The notes under the pieces are model-generated. The model was not told the origin of the DNA. It saw nothing but the letters and a program-made list of their open reading frames with translations, and searched no databases. From assembly GCF_900105055.1 (NCBI RefSeq), contig NZ_FNTA01000004.1, positions 4,061,501-4,125,500 of the forward strand: a stretch of 64,000 nt of DNA, read 5' to 3'. The position numbers and the translations under genes are program-made. The stretch is from Amycolatopsis lurida (GTDB taxonomy: Bacteria; Actinomycetota; Actinomycetes; Mycobacteriales; Pseudonocardiaceae). This document shows, piece by piece, positions 27,343 through 36,515 of this stretch (the first letter of the stretch is position 1; each line of letters opens with the position of its first letter).

Positions 27343-27998
27343 CGTCCCTCCCCGTCACCCGGCGTGCCCTGAGGACGCCTGGCACCCCGTTGCGGGGTAG
27401 CGCGCTCTCGTTTGCTTTCGTGAGTTGGGACGTTCGCAATCGCATCGGGGTTCCGTAGATGTCCGAGAACCTTCGCGAGCTTTCCGCGACCTCGGGCACA
27501 CCGGCTCTTGACCGTGCCCTCGGCGATGCCGAGCATCTTCGCCGTCTCGGCGACGGAGTATCCCTCGACGTCGACCAACACGATCGGGGCACGCTGCTCT
27601 TCGGGGAGCTGGTCGAGGGCTTCCTTGACGACCAGGCTCGTCTCGCGTTCCGACATCGAGTCACGCGGTGAAGCGGGCTCGTTGAACTGCCCGGTCTCGG
27701 GCAGTGGAACGGTCGGTCTGGCCTTGCCCCGCCGGATGCGGTCGAGGCACGCGTTCACGACGATACGGTGCAACCACGTCGTGACCTGCGATTCGGCTCT
27801 GAAGTTGCCCGCTGCTCGGAACGCGGAGATGAACGCGTCCTGCAGGGCGTCCGCGGCTTCTTCCGGATCCCGCAAGGTGCGCAGGGCTACCGCCCACATG
27901 CGGTCTCGATGTCGCTGGACCAGTTCACTGAACGCGTGCGGGTCTCCAGCGGCATGCGCCGCTATGAGACCCGCGTCCGTGGGAGCTGCAGCTGTCAC
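27339..27998 (-). CDS. sigM: ECF RNA polymerase sigma factor SigM
   Basis: The 219-residue ECF sigma factor has region 2 at about residues 20-90 (HRDRMWAVALRTL, ADALQDAFISAFRA). Region 4 is at about 130-190 (LPEEQRAPIVLVDVEGYSVA, AEGTVKSRCARGRGKLA). A 25-residue disordered tail follows. The GTG start at 27996-27998 lies 100 bp beyond the pseudokinase gene. Gene order murJ, pseudokinase, sigM, anti-sigma, trxB, trxA matches the M. tuberculosis Rv3910-Rv3914 cluster. ECF factors of this locus respond to oxidative or envelope stress. Confidence 0.93.
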   Translation of the reverse strand: MTAAAPTDAGLIAAHAAGDPHAFSELVQRHRDRMWAVALRTLRDPEEAADALQDAFISAFRAAGNFRAESQVTTWLHRIVVNACLDRIRRGKARPTVPLPETGQFNEPASPRDSMSERETSLVVKEALDQLPEEQRAPIVLVDVEGYSVAETAKMLGIAEGTVKSRCARGRGKLAKVLGHLRNPDAIANVPTHESKRERATPQRGARRPQGTPGDGEGR

Positions 27999-28097
27999 CC
28001 GGGAGAGCCTACTGACTCGGACGTATCACTCGAACGCGACGTGCACAGCCAGGTGACGACACGCGCGCGCGTGTTCGCCGAAAGCTCGGATCCGCCG

Positions 28098-29696
28098 TCA
28101 CCCCGCAGGCAGGAAGGTCAGCTCTTTGACTTCGGTGACGAACTTTCCGCCCTCGTCTTCACCCAGCTGAGTGATCCAGAGGATGAAGTACTGACCCTGC
28201 TGTGGCTGCTGCAACGCGATGGTCGATTCGCCCGCCGCGAGGTCTCCGGACCCGACCACCTTCGTCTCGTCGAGCTTGGGGTTCTTCTTGTCGGCGGAGC
28301 GGATCTCGACCTTGGAACCGGGGCTCGCGGCGTCGATCTTGACCTGGGTGAGGTTGATCGGGTCCTTGAAGGTCACGACCAGCCCGACGCCGTCCTTGAG
28401 TACCGGGAACTGCTTGTCGTACTGGTCGGTCTTCCACGAGGTGACCGTGTCGCCGTCGGTGGCGTTCCTGGCCTTGCCGGGGCTGTCGCCCTTGCTGCCC
28501 GGGTTGAAGACGGCCACGGCCGACGGCTTCACCGCGGCACCCACGGCGGGGGACGGCTTCTGCTGGGCGGGCGGCGGCTGTTCACCCGAGGGCGGCGCGA
28601 CCTGCGAAGAGGACGCGGCGACGTTGATCTTCGGACCGCTGGACTTCGACTCGCCCTGGAACAGGTTGATCAGCATCATCCCGCCCCAGGCGAGGATGAC
28701 CACGGTCGCGACGACCAGCACGGTCACGCCGAACGCCAGCTTCTTGCGCCGCGCGACGTCCTTGACCGGCTTCTTCGTCGTCCAGACCGTGCCGTCCGAT
28801 TCGGCCACGGCCTCTTCCTCGCCGACGGCCTTGATCAGCTGAGTGCGCTCTTCGGCTTCGGCGACCTGGTCCAGCACGCGCAGGATGGCGGCGCTGGTGC
28901 GGATGCCGCCATGGCCGCCGTCCTCGATGGTGCGGACGGCGAGCGAGGACAGCTCGACCGGCACCGTCGGGACCAGCGAACGCGGCGGGATCACGCGGCC
29001 GGTCGGCGCGTGCGGCGCCGCCGGGATCGCGGCCGGACCGCCGGGAAGGGCCCAGCGGCCGGTCAGCAGCAGATACAAGACGGCGCCGAGTGCCTTGACG
29101 TCGTCACGAAGGGTCGCTTCGGGCAACGGGCCAGGGAAGGCGAGCTTCAGCGCGCCATCCGGCGTGAGCCGGAGACGCTGCGGGTGGTCGAGGCCGAGGA
29201 CGAGCCCGTTCTGGTGGGCGTGGTCGACGGCTTCCGCCAGCGCCTGCACCATCCGGGCCGCCGCGGCGGGCGCCACCGGGCGCTGCGCCACCAGGTCGAC
29301 CAGGTCGCTGCCCTTGGTCCATTCCGCGACGACGACACCGAGCAGACCTTCGCTCGAGGTGACGCCGCTGCCGAGACTGAGCACGTCGAGAACCCGCGCG
29401 ACCCCGCCGTGGCCGAACTTCGAGGCATGCGCGGCACGCTCCAGCGTCCGGCGCGCGAGCCGGGCGGCCTCCGCGTCCGCAGGGTCGCCGACCAGCAGCG
29501 TCAGCGCCACGTCCCGCTTCAGCTGCCCGTCGCGGGCACGCCAAAGATGCGCGGCGGCCCGCTCGTCCACCCCGAACTGTGCGAGCAGGCGATACCGGCC
29601 GTCACCGACGACCCGGCCAGGGGCCAGTGACCCGCCTTGGGCCCGGATGCCCATCTGGCCGGCCTCCCCTGCCTGTTCGCTCCGTCTCGTATCCAC
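28098..29696 (-). CDS. transmembrane pseudokinase with C-terminal discoidin-like domain
   Basis: The 532-residue protein has a kinase-like N-terminal domain (about 25-290) with key residues missing. The Gly-rich loop is absent, VAIK is VALT, HRD is replaced by GLDHPQRLRL, and DFG by AFPG. A transmembrane helix follows near 318-342. After a Pro/Gln-rich linker, an extracellular F5/8-type-C-like beta domain (about 395-530) ends in VKELTFLPAG. In M. tuberculosis the equivalent pseudokinase and extracellular domains are fused to MurJ (Rv3910), where the phosphorylated pseudokinase recruits FhaA. Here they are a separate gene 78 bp downstream of murJ. The start is GTG. Confidence 0.86.
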   Translation of the reverse strand: MDTRRSEQAGEAGQMGIRAQGGSLAPGRVVGDGRYRLLAQFGVDERAAAHLWRARDGQLKRDVALTLLVGDPADAEAARLARRTLERAAHASKFGHGGVARVLDVLSLGSGVTSSEGLLGVVVAEWTKGSDLVDLVAQRPVAPAAAARMVQALAEAVDHAHQNGLVLGLDHPQRLRLTPDGALKLAFPGPLPEATLRDDVKALGAVLYLLLTGRWALPGGPAAIPAAPHAPTGRVIPPRSLVPTVPVELSSLAVRTIEDGGHGGIRTSAAILRVLDQVAEAEERTQLIKAVGEEEAVAESDGTVWTTKKPVKDVARRKKLAFGVTVLVVATVVILAWGGMMLINLFQGESKSSGPKINVAASSSQVAPPSGEQPPPAQQKPSPAVGAAVKPSAVAVFNPGSKGDSPGKARNATDGDTVTSWKTDQYDKQFPVLKDGVGLVVTFKDPINLTQVKIDAASPGSKVEIRSADKKNPKLDETKVVGSGDLAAGESTIALQQPQQGQYFILWITQLGEDEGGKFVTEVKELTFLPAG

Positions 29697-29774
29697 CGCA
29701 CTCTCCCGCGTAGCTCCCGCCTCGAGAGTACCCAGAATACGACCCGTGAACGCGCGCCATCCGTGCGTGAATCG

Positions 29775-32066
29775 TTATCCGCGCTTGATCAACCGGGTGA
29801 TCCTCGCCGTGGCGGGCTTCAATTCCTCGACCTTCAAGGCCATGAGCACGCCGAACGACACCACGATCCCGACCACCGTCTGGAGCAGAAGTTTCACCCA
29901 GGCATGGAAAGTAGGCCCGAACGAGTCAGGGACGATCTGCCCGGCGAGCCACGCCGCGCCGACCCCGAGCACACTCGCGACGACCGTGAAGAGGATCACC
30001 CCGAGAACCCGCTTGCTCCGGAGATTTCCGAGGGTCACCCACAGCCAGACCTGACCGAGGATCGCGCCGACGACGAACGTGAGGCCGTTGACCATCATCA
30101 CGCCGAGCACGATGTTGTCCGGCGAAAGCAGCGCCGGGCACAGGTACAGCAGCGGCACCTTCACCACGGTCATCACGATCATGATCAGCACCGGCGTCCG
30201 CGCGTCCTTCATCGCGTAGAACACCCGCATCTGCAGCATGACCAGCGCGTACGGCAGCAGCGCGAACGCGGAGATGGCCAGCGCCTCGCCCATCCGCGAC
30301 GCGTCCTCGACCGTGCCCTTGCCCAAGGTGAACAGGGCGATACCGACCGAACCCCCCACGACGGTCATCACGGCCGAAATCGGTACGAGCATCACCGTCG
30401 AGATCCGGGACGCGTAGGAGAGGTCGCCGATCAGCTTTTTGTGGTCGCCGTCCGCGGCCGCGCGGCTCATCCTCGGCATGATCGCGGTCAGCAGCGACAC
30501 CCCGATGACGCCGTACGGCAGCTGGAAGAGCAGCCATGCGTTGCTGTACGCGGTCACACCGCCCTGCGAACCGCTGGTCAGCACCCGGGTGGTGATCGTG
30601 TAGCCGACCTGGCTGACCGCGACGTAGCCGACGGTCCACAGCGCCAGCCCGCCGAACTCCTTCATGCGCTTGTCGATGCCCCAGCGCCATTTGAACTTGA
30701 ACCCCGACCGCAGCAGCGGCGGGATCAGCAGGATCGACTGCGCCACGATGCCCGAGGTCACGCCGATGCCCAAGGTCAGCAACTTGGGGTCGGTGATCGA
30801 CACCGGATCGGTGGAGATGTTCCCCGGCATGATCCACACCACGAGGATCGTGAAGATGACGACGAGGTTGTTGATCACCGGCGCCCACGCCGTCGGCCCG
30901 AAGATGTTCTTCGCGTTCAGTACCGCCGAGAGCAGCGCGAACACGCCGTAGAAGAAGATCTGCGGCAGCAGCAGGTACGCGAACGCGGTGACCAGCTCGG
31001 GATTCGCGTGGCCCTTGTCGTCGACGTAGAGCTGGGTGATCAGCGGTGCCGCGAACACCGCGATCGCCGTCCCGACGACGAGCAGCGTGCCCGCCACCGT
31101 GACCAGCCGCTGCGTGTACGCCACGCCGCCGTCCTTGTCGTCCTGCGACCGCACGAGCAGCGGGACCACGAGGCTGGACAGCACACCGCCCATCAGCAGC
31201 TCGAAGATGATGTTCGGCATGGTGTTGGCGACGTTGAACGAGTCGTTCTCCACCTTGGCGCCGATGGCCGCGACGAGCAGCAGCTTCCACGCGAAACCGG
31301 TGATGCGGCTGATCAGCGAGGCGATCGCCATCCGGCCGCTGGACTTCGCGATCGACGGCGCCTTCGCCGGAGCGGCGACGTCCTGTTCGCCCGTCTCCCC
31401 CGGCCGCGGTTTGACCAGCGGCGCGTCCTTGATCGCCGGCATGACCTGCGTGGCGAGCTGGTCGTACGGGCGGAGGACGTCGGGGTCGGCGACCGGCCAG
31501 CGCGATCCCATCGGGACGCCGGGGGTGCGCGGGATGAACCGCGTCGCGTCGGGTTCGTCGCGCCGGTCGACCTGCCATGGGCGGACCGGTGGCGGCTGGC
31601 GGCGCCCGCGATGCGGCGGCGGCGGCGGTGTCTGGTGGAGCGCCTGGGGCGGCTGGGGTGCCGGCGGACGCCGCGGAGGCGGATTCTGGGACGGCTGCGG
31701 CAGCGGCGGGCCCTGCGGCGGCGGAACCGGTTGGCGACGGGTCGGCGGAGGAGGCGTCCCCTGGACAGGGGGCACCTTCCGCGGCGGTACCTGCTTCGGC
31801 GGCGGCGGGGTCTGCGGTGGCCTCAGCCGCCGTGTCTCGTCGTCGGGGCGGCCCGCCACCCGCTGGCGGCGGCCGTCGACCGGCGGTGGGGGCGGCGGCG
31901 TGGCCCGCCGCGGGCGCTCACCGCGTTCGGGCGGGGGCTGCTGCGGGGGCGGCTGACGACGCTCCGGACGGCGTACGGGTCCATCGGTGCGGCGGGGCGG
32001 GGGCGGAGTGCCTTCGCGCCGGGGACGGCCTGCACGCTCGGGCGGTACACCCGGCTCTCTTTCCAA
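29775..32066 (-). CDS. murJ: lipid II flippase MurJ with long Pro/Arg-rich cytosolic head
   Basis: MurJ moves lipid II across the membrane for peptidoglycan synthesis. The 763-residue protein has an extremely Pro/Arg/Gln-rich disordered head of about 215 residues. The MOP-superfamily membrane part begins near ASLISRITGFAWKLLLVAAI and has about 14 helices, with the central ALLPYALVMLQMRVFYAMKD. It ends at a short basic tail (RITRLIKRG), with no fused kinase. The start here is TTG, and the low-complexity head makes the true N-terminus uncertain. DUF6049 and mutT4 lie upstream on the same strand. Confidence 0.9.
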   Translation of the reverse strand: MEREPGVPPERAGRPRREGTPPPPRRTDGPVRRPERRQPPPQQPPPERGERPRRATPPPPPPVDGRRQRVAGRPDDETRRLRPPQTPPPPKQVPPRKVPPVQGTPPPPTRRQPVPPPQGPPLPQPSQNPPPRRPPAPQPPQALHQTPPPPPHRGRRQPPPVRPWQVDRRDEPDATRFIPRTPGVPMGSRWPVADPDVLRPYDQLATQVMPAIKDAPLVKPRPGETGEQDVAAPAKAPSIAKSSGRMAIASLISRITGFAWKLLLVAAIGAKVENDSFNVANTMPNIIFELLMGGVLSSLVVPLLVRSQDDKDGGVAYTQRLVTVAGTLLVVGTAIAVFAAPLITQLYVDDKGHANPELVTAFAYLLLPQIFFYGVFALLSAVLNAKNIFGPTAWAPVINNLVVIFTILVVWIMPGNISTDPVSITDPKLLTLGIGVTSGIVAQSILLIPPLLRSGFKFKWRWGIDKRMKEFGGLALWTVGYVAVSQVGYTITTRVLTSGSQGGVTAYSNAWLLFQLPYGVIGVSLLTAIMPRMSRAAADGDHKKLIGDLSYASRISTVMLVPISAVMTVVGGSVGIALFTLGKGTVEDASRMGEALAISAFALLPYALVMLQMRVFYAMKDARTPVLIMIVMTVVKVPLLYLCPALLSPDNIVLGVMMVNGLTFVVGAILGQVWLWVTLGNLRSKRVLGVILFTVVASVLGVGAAWLAGQIVPDSFGPTFHAWVKLLLQTVVGIVVSFGVLMALKVEELKPATARITRLIKRG

Positions 32067-32149
32067 CGCGTGCCCAATCCTCGGTGCTCGGCTACGTGAT
32101 GCCCGGCGGCATCGTTCGACCCAGGGTAATCGGCAACGCCCGGAAACAC

Positions 32150-34297
32150 TTAAACCTGTGCGTCCTCGGTCACACGTGGGGCGGTTTCGTTCGCCCGATC
32201 GGCTCGCGAGTCCTTGATCCTCCGGTAGATCCGCCGGGACGACAGGAGCAGCAGCGCACCCGCCGCGGTGACCGTGATGATGATGGTGATCGCGCCGTAC
32301 TCCGTGGACGTCAGCTCGAACCGCGCGGCCGACCCGAGCGGCGTCCCGTCGGGCGTGGTCAGCGACACGTCGACACTGAACCGGCCCGCCCGCAGCGCCT
32401 CAACAGGGAGCAGCCGGTTACGGGCGCTGTTGGCCGGGACCATCTGAGCCTGCAACTGGGTGTCGTCGGTCGGGCGCAGGCCCACGTTGTTCTTCAAGGC
32501 GACCTGGACGGCCACGCCGACCGGCAGGTTGTTCGTGATGAACACCGGCAGCGGCGCCGCGCCGGAAGCCAGCGCGATCGTCTGCTTCGGCCGCTCGACG
32601 GTGACCTGGCTGCGGATCGCCTCCAGATCGCCGCGGGCGTTGCCGGTGACGGTCGCGGCGTCCGCGCCGCGCCACGACGTCGACGCGGCCCGGATGAGGG
32701 CGAGGCGGACCGGGGCGACCACGTCGGCCGGTCTCACCCGTTTGGTGGCGTCCATCGTCATCGCGGACGACAGGCTCAGCGTTTCGTTGTCGAGCTGGGA
32801 CATCTTCGCGGTGACGTCGCCGCTGGTCGAGGCCGTCAGATCCCGCGGGTCGTAGTTGACCGACGCCGTCCCGGACGGGCTTTCGCCGAGCAGTTCGGGC
32901 AGCGGCGCCGACTTGAGGAGACCGGCGGTGTAGAAGTCGCCCATCCGCCCCAGGAACGTGGTGAGTTCGGTGCCGGTCGCGGCCCACTGCCGCGGCGGCG
33001 CGATCAGCAGGCGCGAGCGTTCCGGCCCCTCGTTCTGCCCGCCGAGCCCGGCACGGAAGGCGATGGCGCCGAGCCCGTTCTGGGTGGACCCCGAGCCGTT
33101 CAGGGCGGACGAGATCAGCGCGTCGATCGGCTGCGCGCGCAGGTCCGTCCCCTCGATCGAGACCCCGCTCGAAAGCGGCGTGCGGGACTGGAGCTTGCCC
33201 GAATCGGTCAGCACGGTCTTGACGCCCGCCTTGCCGATCGCTTCGACGGTCTGCGAGTCGAGGGCGCCGCCGGGCCAGAGCACGCCGTCCTGCGGCTGGA
33301 TGCCGAGGAGGTTCTTGATCGTCCCCGCGCCGCCGAGCGCGGTGGTCATGAGCGCGGTGTCGGTGGCGTCGCCGGCGCGGACCTTCGTCAGCGCGGTGAG
33401 GTCGGCGTCGGCGAACGGGAGGGTGACCACACATCGGCCCGCGACCAGCGCCTTCAGTCTGCCGAGCCAGTTCTTCGCGGTCTCGGCGCCCTTGCCGGGA
33501 GCGCCGCCCGCGACCTGATAGCCCCGGGTCATCGCGTCGACGGTCGCGACCAGGTCGGGGTCGATGGCCAGGCACAACGACGACGAGACCTTCGTGTCGG
33601 CCTCGGCCGCGCGAGCCGCCTCGACCAGCGAGTCCAGCCGTCCGCCGGGGGCCAGTTCGTCCGCCAGCCGCTCGTCCGCCAGGGTCAGCGGACCGCCGAG
33701 CGGGGCGGAGACGACGTGCACGGCGCTGTTGGCGATAGGCCACAGCAGGCTCGTCGACGGCGCCGACGAAGGACGTGACGCGGGTGCCCTGCCGGGGACG
33801 CCGAGCACCGGCATCAGCAGGGTGACCGCCGCCAGCCGTTCCGGCCCGCCGAAATCCGGGGTGCCGTTGATGTTGACCAGCAGCGGGTACACGCCAGGCC
33901 TCGGGAACTGCAGCTTGGCGGCTTGACCGAGCGGGACCGCCAGGTCCAGCGCGGCGCTCTGGCCGGGTTCCAGCACGTCCGGTTCGAGATCGACGAACTC
34001 CGTCGCCGCGAGATCCTTGAATTTGTCACCGGCGAGGACGTCACCGATCTGCTGCTCGTTCTGCAGCCGCGTGCCCAGTTGCAGCCGGACGCCCAGCTTG
34101 CTGATCCGCCGGTCGCCGATGTTGGTGACGCGACCGGTCACGGTGAGCGAAGCCGACGTCGAGGTGATCACGCGGGGGTTGAGCTGATCGAGGTCCACGC
34201 GCAGCCGGGGCTGTTCCTGGGCCTGCGCGACCGCGACGGGCAACGCGCTGAAGGCCAGGAACAGGATCGACAGGACAGTGGCGGCAAGCCGCTTCAC
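32150..34297 (-). CDS. DUF6049 family secreted/membrane protein
   Basis: The 715-residue protein has a signal peptide (KRLAATVLSILFLAFSALPV, cleaved near AQA). A large extracytoplasmic region follows, with beta-rich segments at both ends (NPRVITSTSASLTVTGRVTN; FSVDVSLTTPDGTPLG) and a glycosidase/deacetylase-like middle. A C-terminal transmembrane helix (AITIIITVTAAGALLLL) is followed by a basic tail. It corresponds by position to M. tuberculosis Rv3909, between mutT4 and murJ. The GTG start overlaps the mutT4 stop (GTGA). The function is unknown; a cell-envelope role is inferred from the neighbours. Confidence 0.85.
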   Translation of the reverse strand: MKRLAATVLSILFLAFSALPVAVAQAQEQPRLRVDLDQLNPRVITSTSASLTVTGRVTNIGDRRISKLGVRLQLGTRLQNEQQIGDVLAGDKFKDLAATEFVDLEPDVLEPGQSAALDLAVPLGQAAKLQFPRPGVYPLLVNINGTPDFGGPERLAAVTLLMPVLGVPGRAPASRPSSAPSTSLLWPIANSAVHVVSAPLGGPLTLADERLADELAPGGRLDSLVEAARAAEADTKVSSSLCLAIDPDLVATVDAMTRGYQVAGGAPGKGAETAKNWLGRLKALVAGRCVVTLPFADADLTALTKVRAGDATDTALMTTALGGAGTIKNLLGIQPQDGVLWPGGALDSQTVEAIGKAGVKTVLTDSGKLQSRTPLSSGVSIEGTDLRAQPIDALISSALNGSGSTQNGLGAIAFRAGLGGQNEGPERSRLLIAPPRQWAATGTELTTFLGRMGDFYTAGLLKSAPLPELLGESPSGTASVNYDPRDLTASTSGDVTAKMSQLDNETLSLSSAMTMDATKRVRPADVVAPVRLALIRAASTSWRGADAATVTGNARGDLEAIRSQVTVERPKQTIALASGAAPLPVFITNNLPVGVAVQVALKNNVGLRPTDDTQLQAQMVPANSARNRLLPVEALRAGRFSVDVSLTTPDGTPLGSAARFELTSTEYGAITIIITVTAAGALLLLSSRRIYRRIKDSRADRANETAPRVTEDAQV

Positions 34298-34818
34298 TCA
34301 GGTGCTCCCTCGGCGGTGTGCTGTTGCTGCGCGAAGAGTTCTTTGGCCTTCCGGACCAGCTTGCGCTCGTCGGAGTAGGCGAGTTTGGTCTCCAGGTCGG
34401 CGAGCGGCACCCAGGCGACTTCGGTCACCTCGACATCCTCGTCCGAAAGTTCGCCGCCGGTGGATTCCAGGATGAAATGGTGCACCGTCTTGTGCACCCG
34501 CCGTCGCTCGGCCACGAACCAGTAGTCGATGGTGCCGAGGGGCCGCAGGACCCGCGCGGAGATGCCGGTCTCCTCCTTCACCTCGCGCACAGCCGTCTGC
34601 GCATGCGTCTCACCGTCCTCGATGTGGCCCTTCGGCAGCGACCACAGCAGTCTGCCGTGCCGGTCGAGCCGCCCGATCAGCGCGGCGTTCGCCCGTTCGG
34701 CGTCGACGACGAGTCCACCGGCCGAGGTTTCGTCGACCGTGGTCAGCCGCCTTCCCCGCCTGCGCCTCCGCCGGCGGCCCGGCTTCGAAGCGCCGGAGCG
34801 CCCGGCTGATCCAGACAT
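34294..34818 (-). CDS. mutT4: NUDIX hydrolase (MutT4-type)
   Basis: The 174-residue protein has the Nudix box as GHIEDGETHAQTAVREVKEE, with the REVKEE glutamates conserved. Its N-terminus is very basic (RRRRRRGRR). It hydrolyses a nucleoside diphosphate linked to X; the substrate is not specified by the sequence. It matches M. tuberculosis Rv3908 in position, divergent from pcnA. It heads the leftward envelope operon and is translationally coupled to the DUF6049 gene. Confidence 0.9.
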   Translation of the reverse strand: MSGSAGRSGASKPGRRRRRRRGRRLTTVDETSAGGLVVDAERANAALIGRLDRHGRLLWSLPKGHIEDGETHAQTAVREVKEETGISARVLRPLGTIDYWFVAERRRVHKTVHHFILESTGGELSDEDVEVTEVAWVPLADLETKLAYSDERKLVRKAKELFAQQQHTAEGAPE

Positions 34819-34918
34819 GCTGCGATGCTAGAGCAAACGGCGGTACGGGTACGCTGGCTCTCCGTGCCCGTGTTGGGCCGGGCCGTAGTAAGTACATCCA
34901 AATCGTGGTGGGATTGTC

Positions 34919-36388
34919 GTGAACAAGGTGGTCGCCGGGCAGGCGATTGCGGGGAAGAGCACTGCGATGCAGAACGCCGTGACCGAGCTGATGCGCATCT
35001 CCCCGTTGGCGGACGAGCTCGCGAAGCTCTTCGCGAAGGCGGGGTACAGCCTGTACCTGGTCGGCGGCAGCGTCCGGGACATGATGCTCCGCCGGCTGTC
35101 GAACGACCTCGACTTCACCACCGACGCCCGTCCGGACCAGGTGCTCAAGATCGTCAGCGCCTGGGGCGACGCGGTGTGGGACGTCGGCATCGCGTTCGGC
35201 ACCGTCGGCGTGACCAAACAGGGCATGACCCTGGAGATCACCACGTTCCGCGCCGACAGCTACGACCGCGTCGGCCGCAACCCCGAGGTCACCTTCGGCG
35301 ACAGCATCGAGGGAGATCTGCTCCGCCGCGACTTCACGGTCAACGCGATGGCGATCGACCTCGCGCACAAGACCTTCGTCGACCCGCACAACGGGCTCCA
35401 GGCCCTGCAGGACAAGGTGCTCGACACCCCCGCGACCCCGCAGGAGTCCTTCGCCGACGACCCGCTGCGCATGCTGCGGGCCGCGCGGTTCTCCGCGCAG
35501 CTCGGGTTCACCGCGGCGCCGCGGGTGGTCGACGCGATGTCGTCGATGGCCGAGGAGATCGACCGGATCACCGCCGAGCGCGTGCAGGCCGAGCTGTCGA
35601 AGCTGCTGCTGGCGGACGACCCCCGGCCCGGGATCGAGCTGCTGGTCGACACCCGCCTCGCCGACCGCGTGCTACCTGAGGTGCCCGGCATGCGGCTGGC
35701 GATGGACGAGCACCACCAGCACAAGGACGTCTACCAGCACTCGCTGACCGTGCTCGCGCAGGCGATCGACCTGGAGAAGTCGCACGAACCCACGTCGGAG
35801 CCGGACCTGATCCTGCGGCTCGCGGCGCTCCTGCACGACGTCGGCAAGCCCGCGACGCGCGAGTTCCAGCCCGGGGGCGGCGTGAGCTTCCACCACCACG
35901 AGGTCGTCGGCGCGAAGATGGCGCGCAAGCGTTTGCGCGCGCTGAAGTTCTCGAAGGAGATCGTCCAGGACGTCAGCCAGCTCGTGTTCCTGCACCTGCG
36001 GTTCCACGGCTACGGCAAGGGCGAGTGGACCGATTCGGCGGTGCGGCGCTACGTCACGGACGCGGGCGACCTGCTGCCCCGGCTGCACAAGCTGGTGCGG
36101 GCCGACTGCACCACGCGCAACCGCAAGAAGGCGGCCGCGCTGCAGGCGACTTACGACGACCTCGAGCGGCGGATCGAAGCGATCCAGGCGCAGGAGGACC
36201 TCGACAAGGTCCGGCCGGACCTCAACGGCGAGGAGATCATGCGGATCCTCGACCTCAAGCCCGGGCCGGACGTCGGCAAGGCGTGGAAGCATCTGAAGGA
36301 ACTGCGGCTCGACCGCGGTCCGCTGGAACACGACGAGGCGGTCGCCGAGCTGAAGAAGTGGGCCGCCGAGAACGGCATCGGCGGCTGA
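34919..36388 (+). CDS. pcnA: CCA tRNA nucleotidyltransferase (HD-domain form)
   Basis: It adds or repairs the 3' CCA of tRNAs, which matters here because neither tRNA gene in the window encodes CCA. It has 489 residues. The nucleotidyltransferase head contains LVGGSVRDMMLRRLSNDLDF (metal-binding D-x-D). RRDFTVNAMAID, DPLRMLRAARF and a C-terminal HD phosphohydrolase domain (HQHKDVYQHSLTVL; LLHDVGKPATRE) follow. The start is GTG at 34919. In M. tuberculosis the ortholog Rv3907c borders the esxF-esxE-cpnT locus. Confidence 0.94.
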   Translation: MNKVVAGQAIAGKSTAMQNAVTELMRISPLADELAKLFAKAGYSLYLVGGSVRDMMLRRLSNDLDFTTDARPDQVLKIVSAWGDAVWDVGIAFGTVGVTKQGMTLEITTFRADSYDRVGRNPEVTFGDSIEGDLLRRDFTVNAMAIDLAHKTFVDPHNGLQALQDKVLDTPATPQESFADDPLRMLRAARFSAQLGFTAAPRVVDAMSSMAEEIDRITAERVQAELSKLLLADDPRPGIELLVDTRLADRVLPEVPGMRLAMDEHHQHKDVYQHSLTVLAQAIDLEKSHEPTSEPDLILRLAALLHDVGKPATREFQPGGGVSFHHHEVVGAKMARKRLRALKFSKEIVQDVSQLVFLHLRFHGYGKGEWTDSAVRRYVTDAGDLLPRLHKLVRADCTTRNRKKAAALQATYDDLERRIEAIQAQEDLDKVRPDLNGEEIMRILDLKPGPDVGKAWKHLKELRLDRGPLEHDEAVAELKKWAAENGIGG

Positions 36389-36515
36389 TCGGGGCGAAGA
36401 CGCCCGGTTCGTCACGGTTTGCGCGTCATCAGCTGAGATAAACCCCGTTGGTCTCTGGATCCATGTGGCGTAACCGGAGATACTCCTGCCGGTGCTCCGG
36501 GCAGGGGGAAAATCC

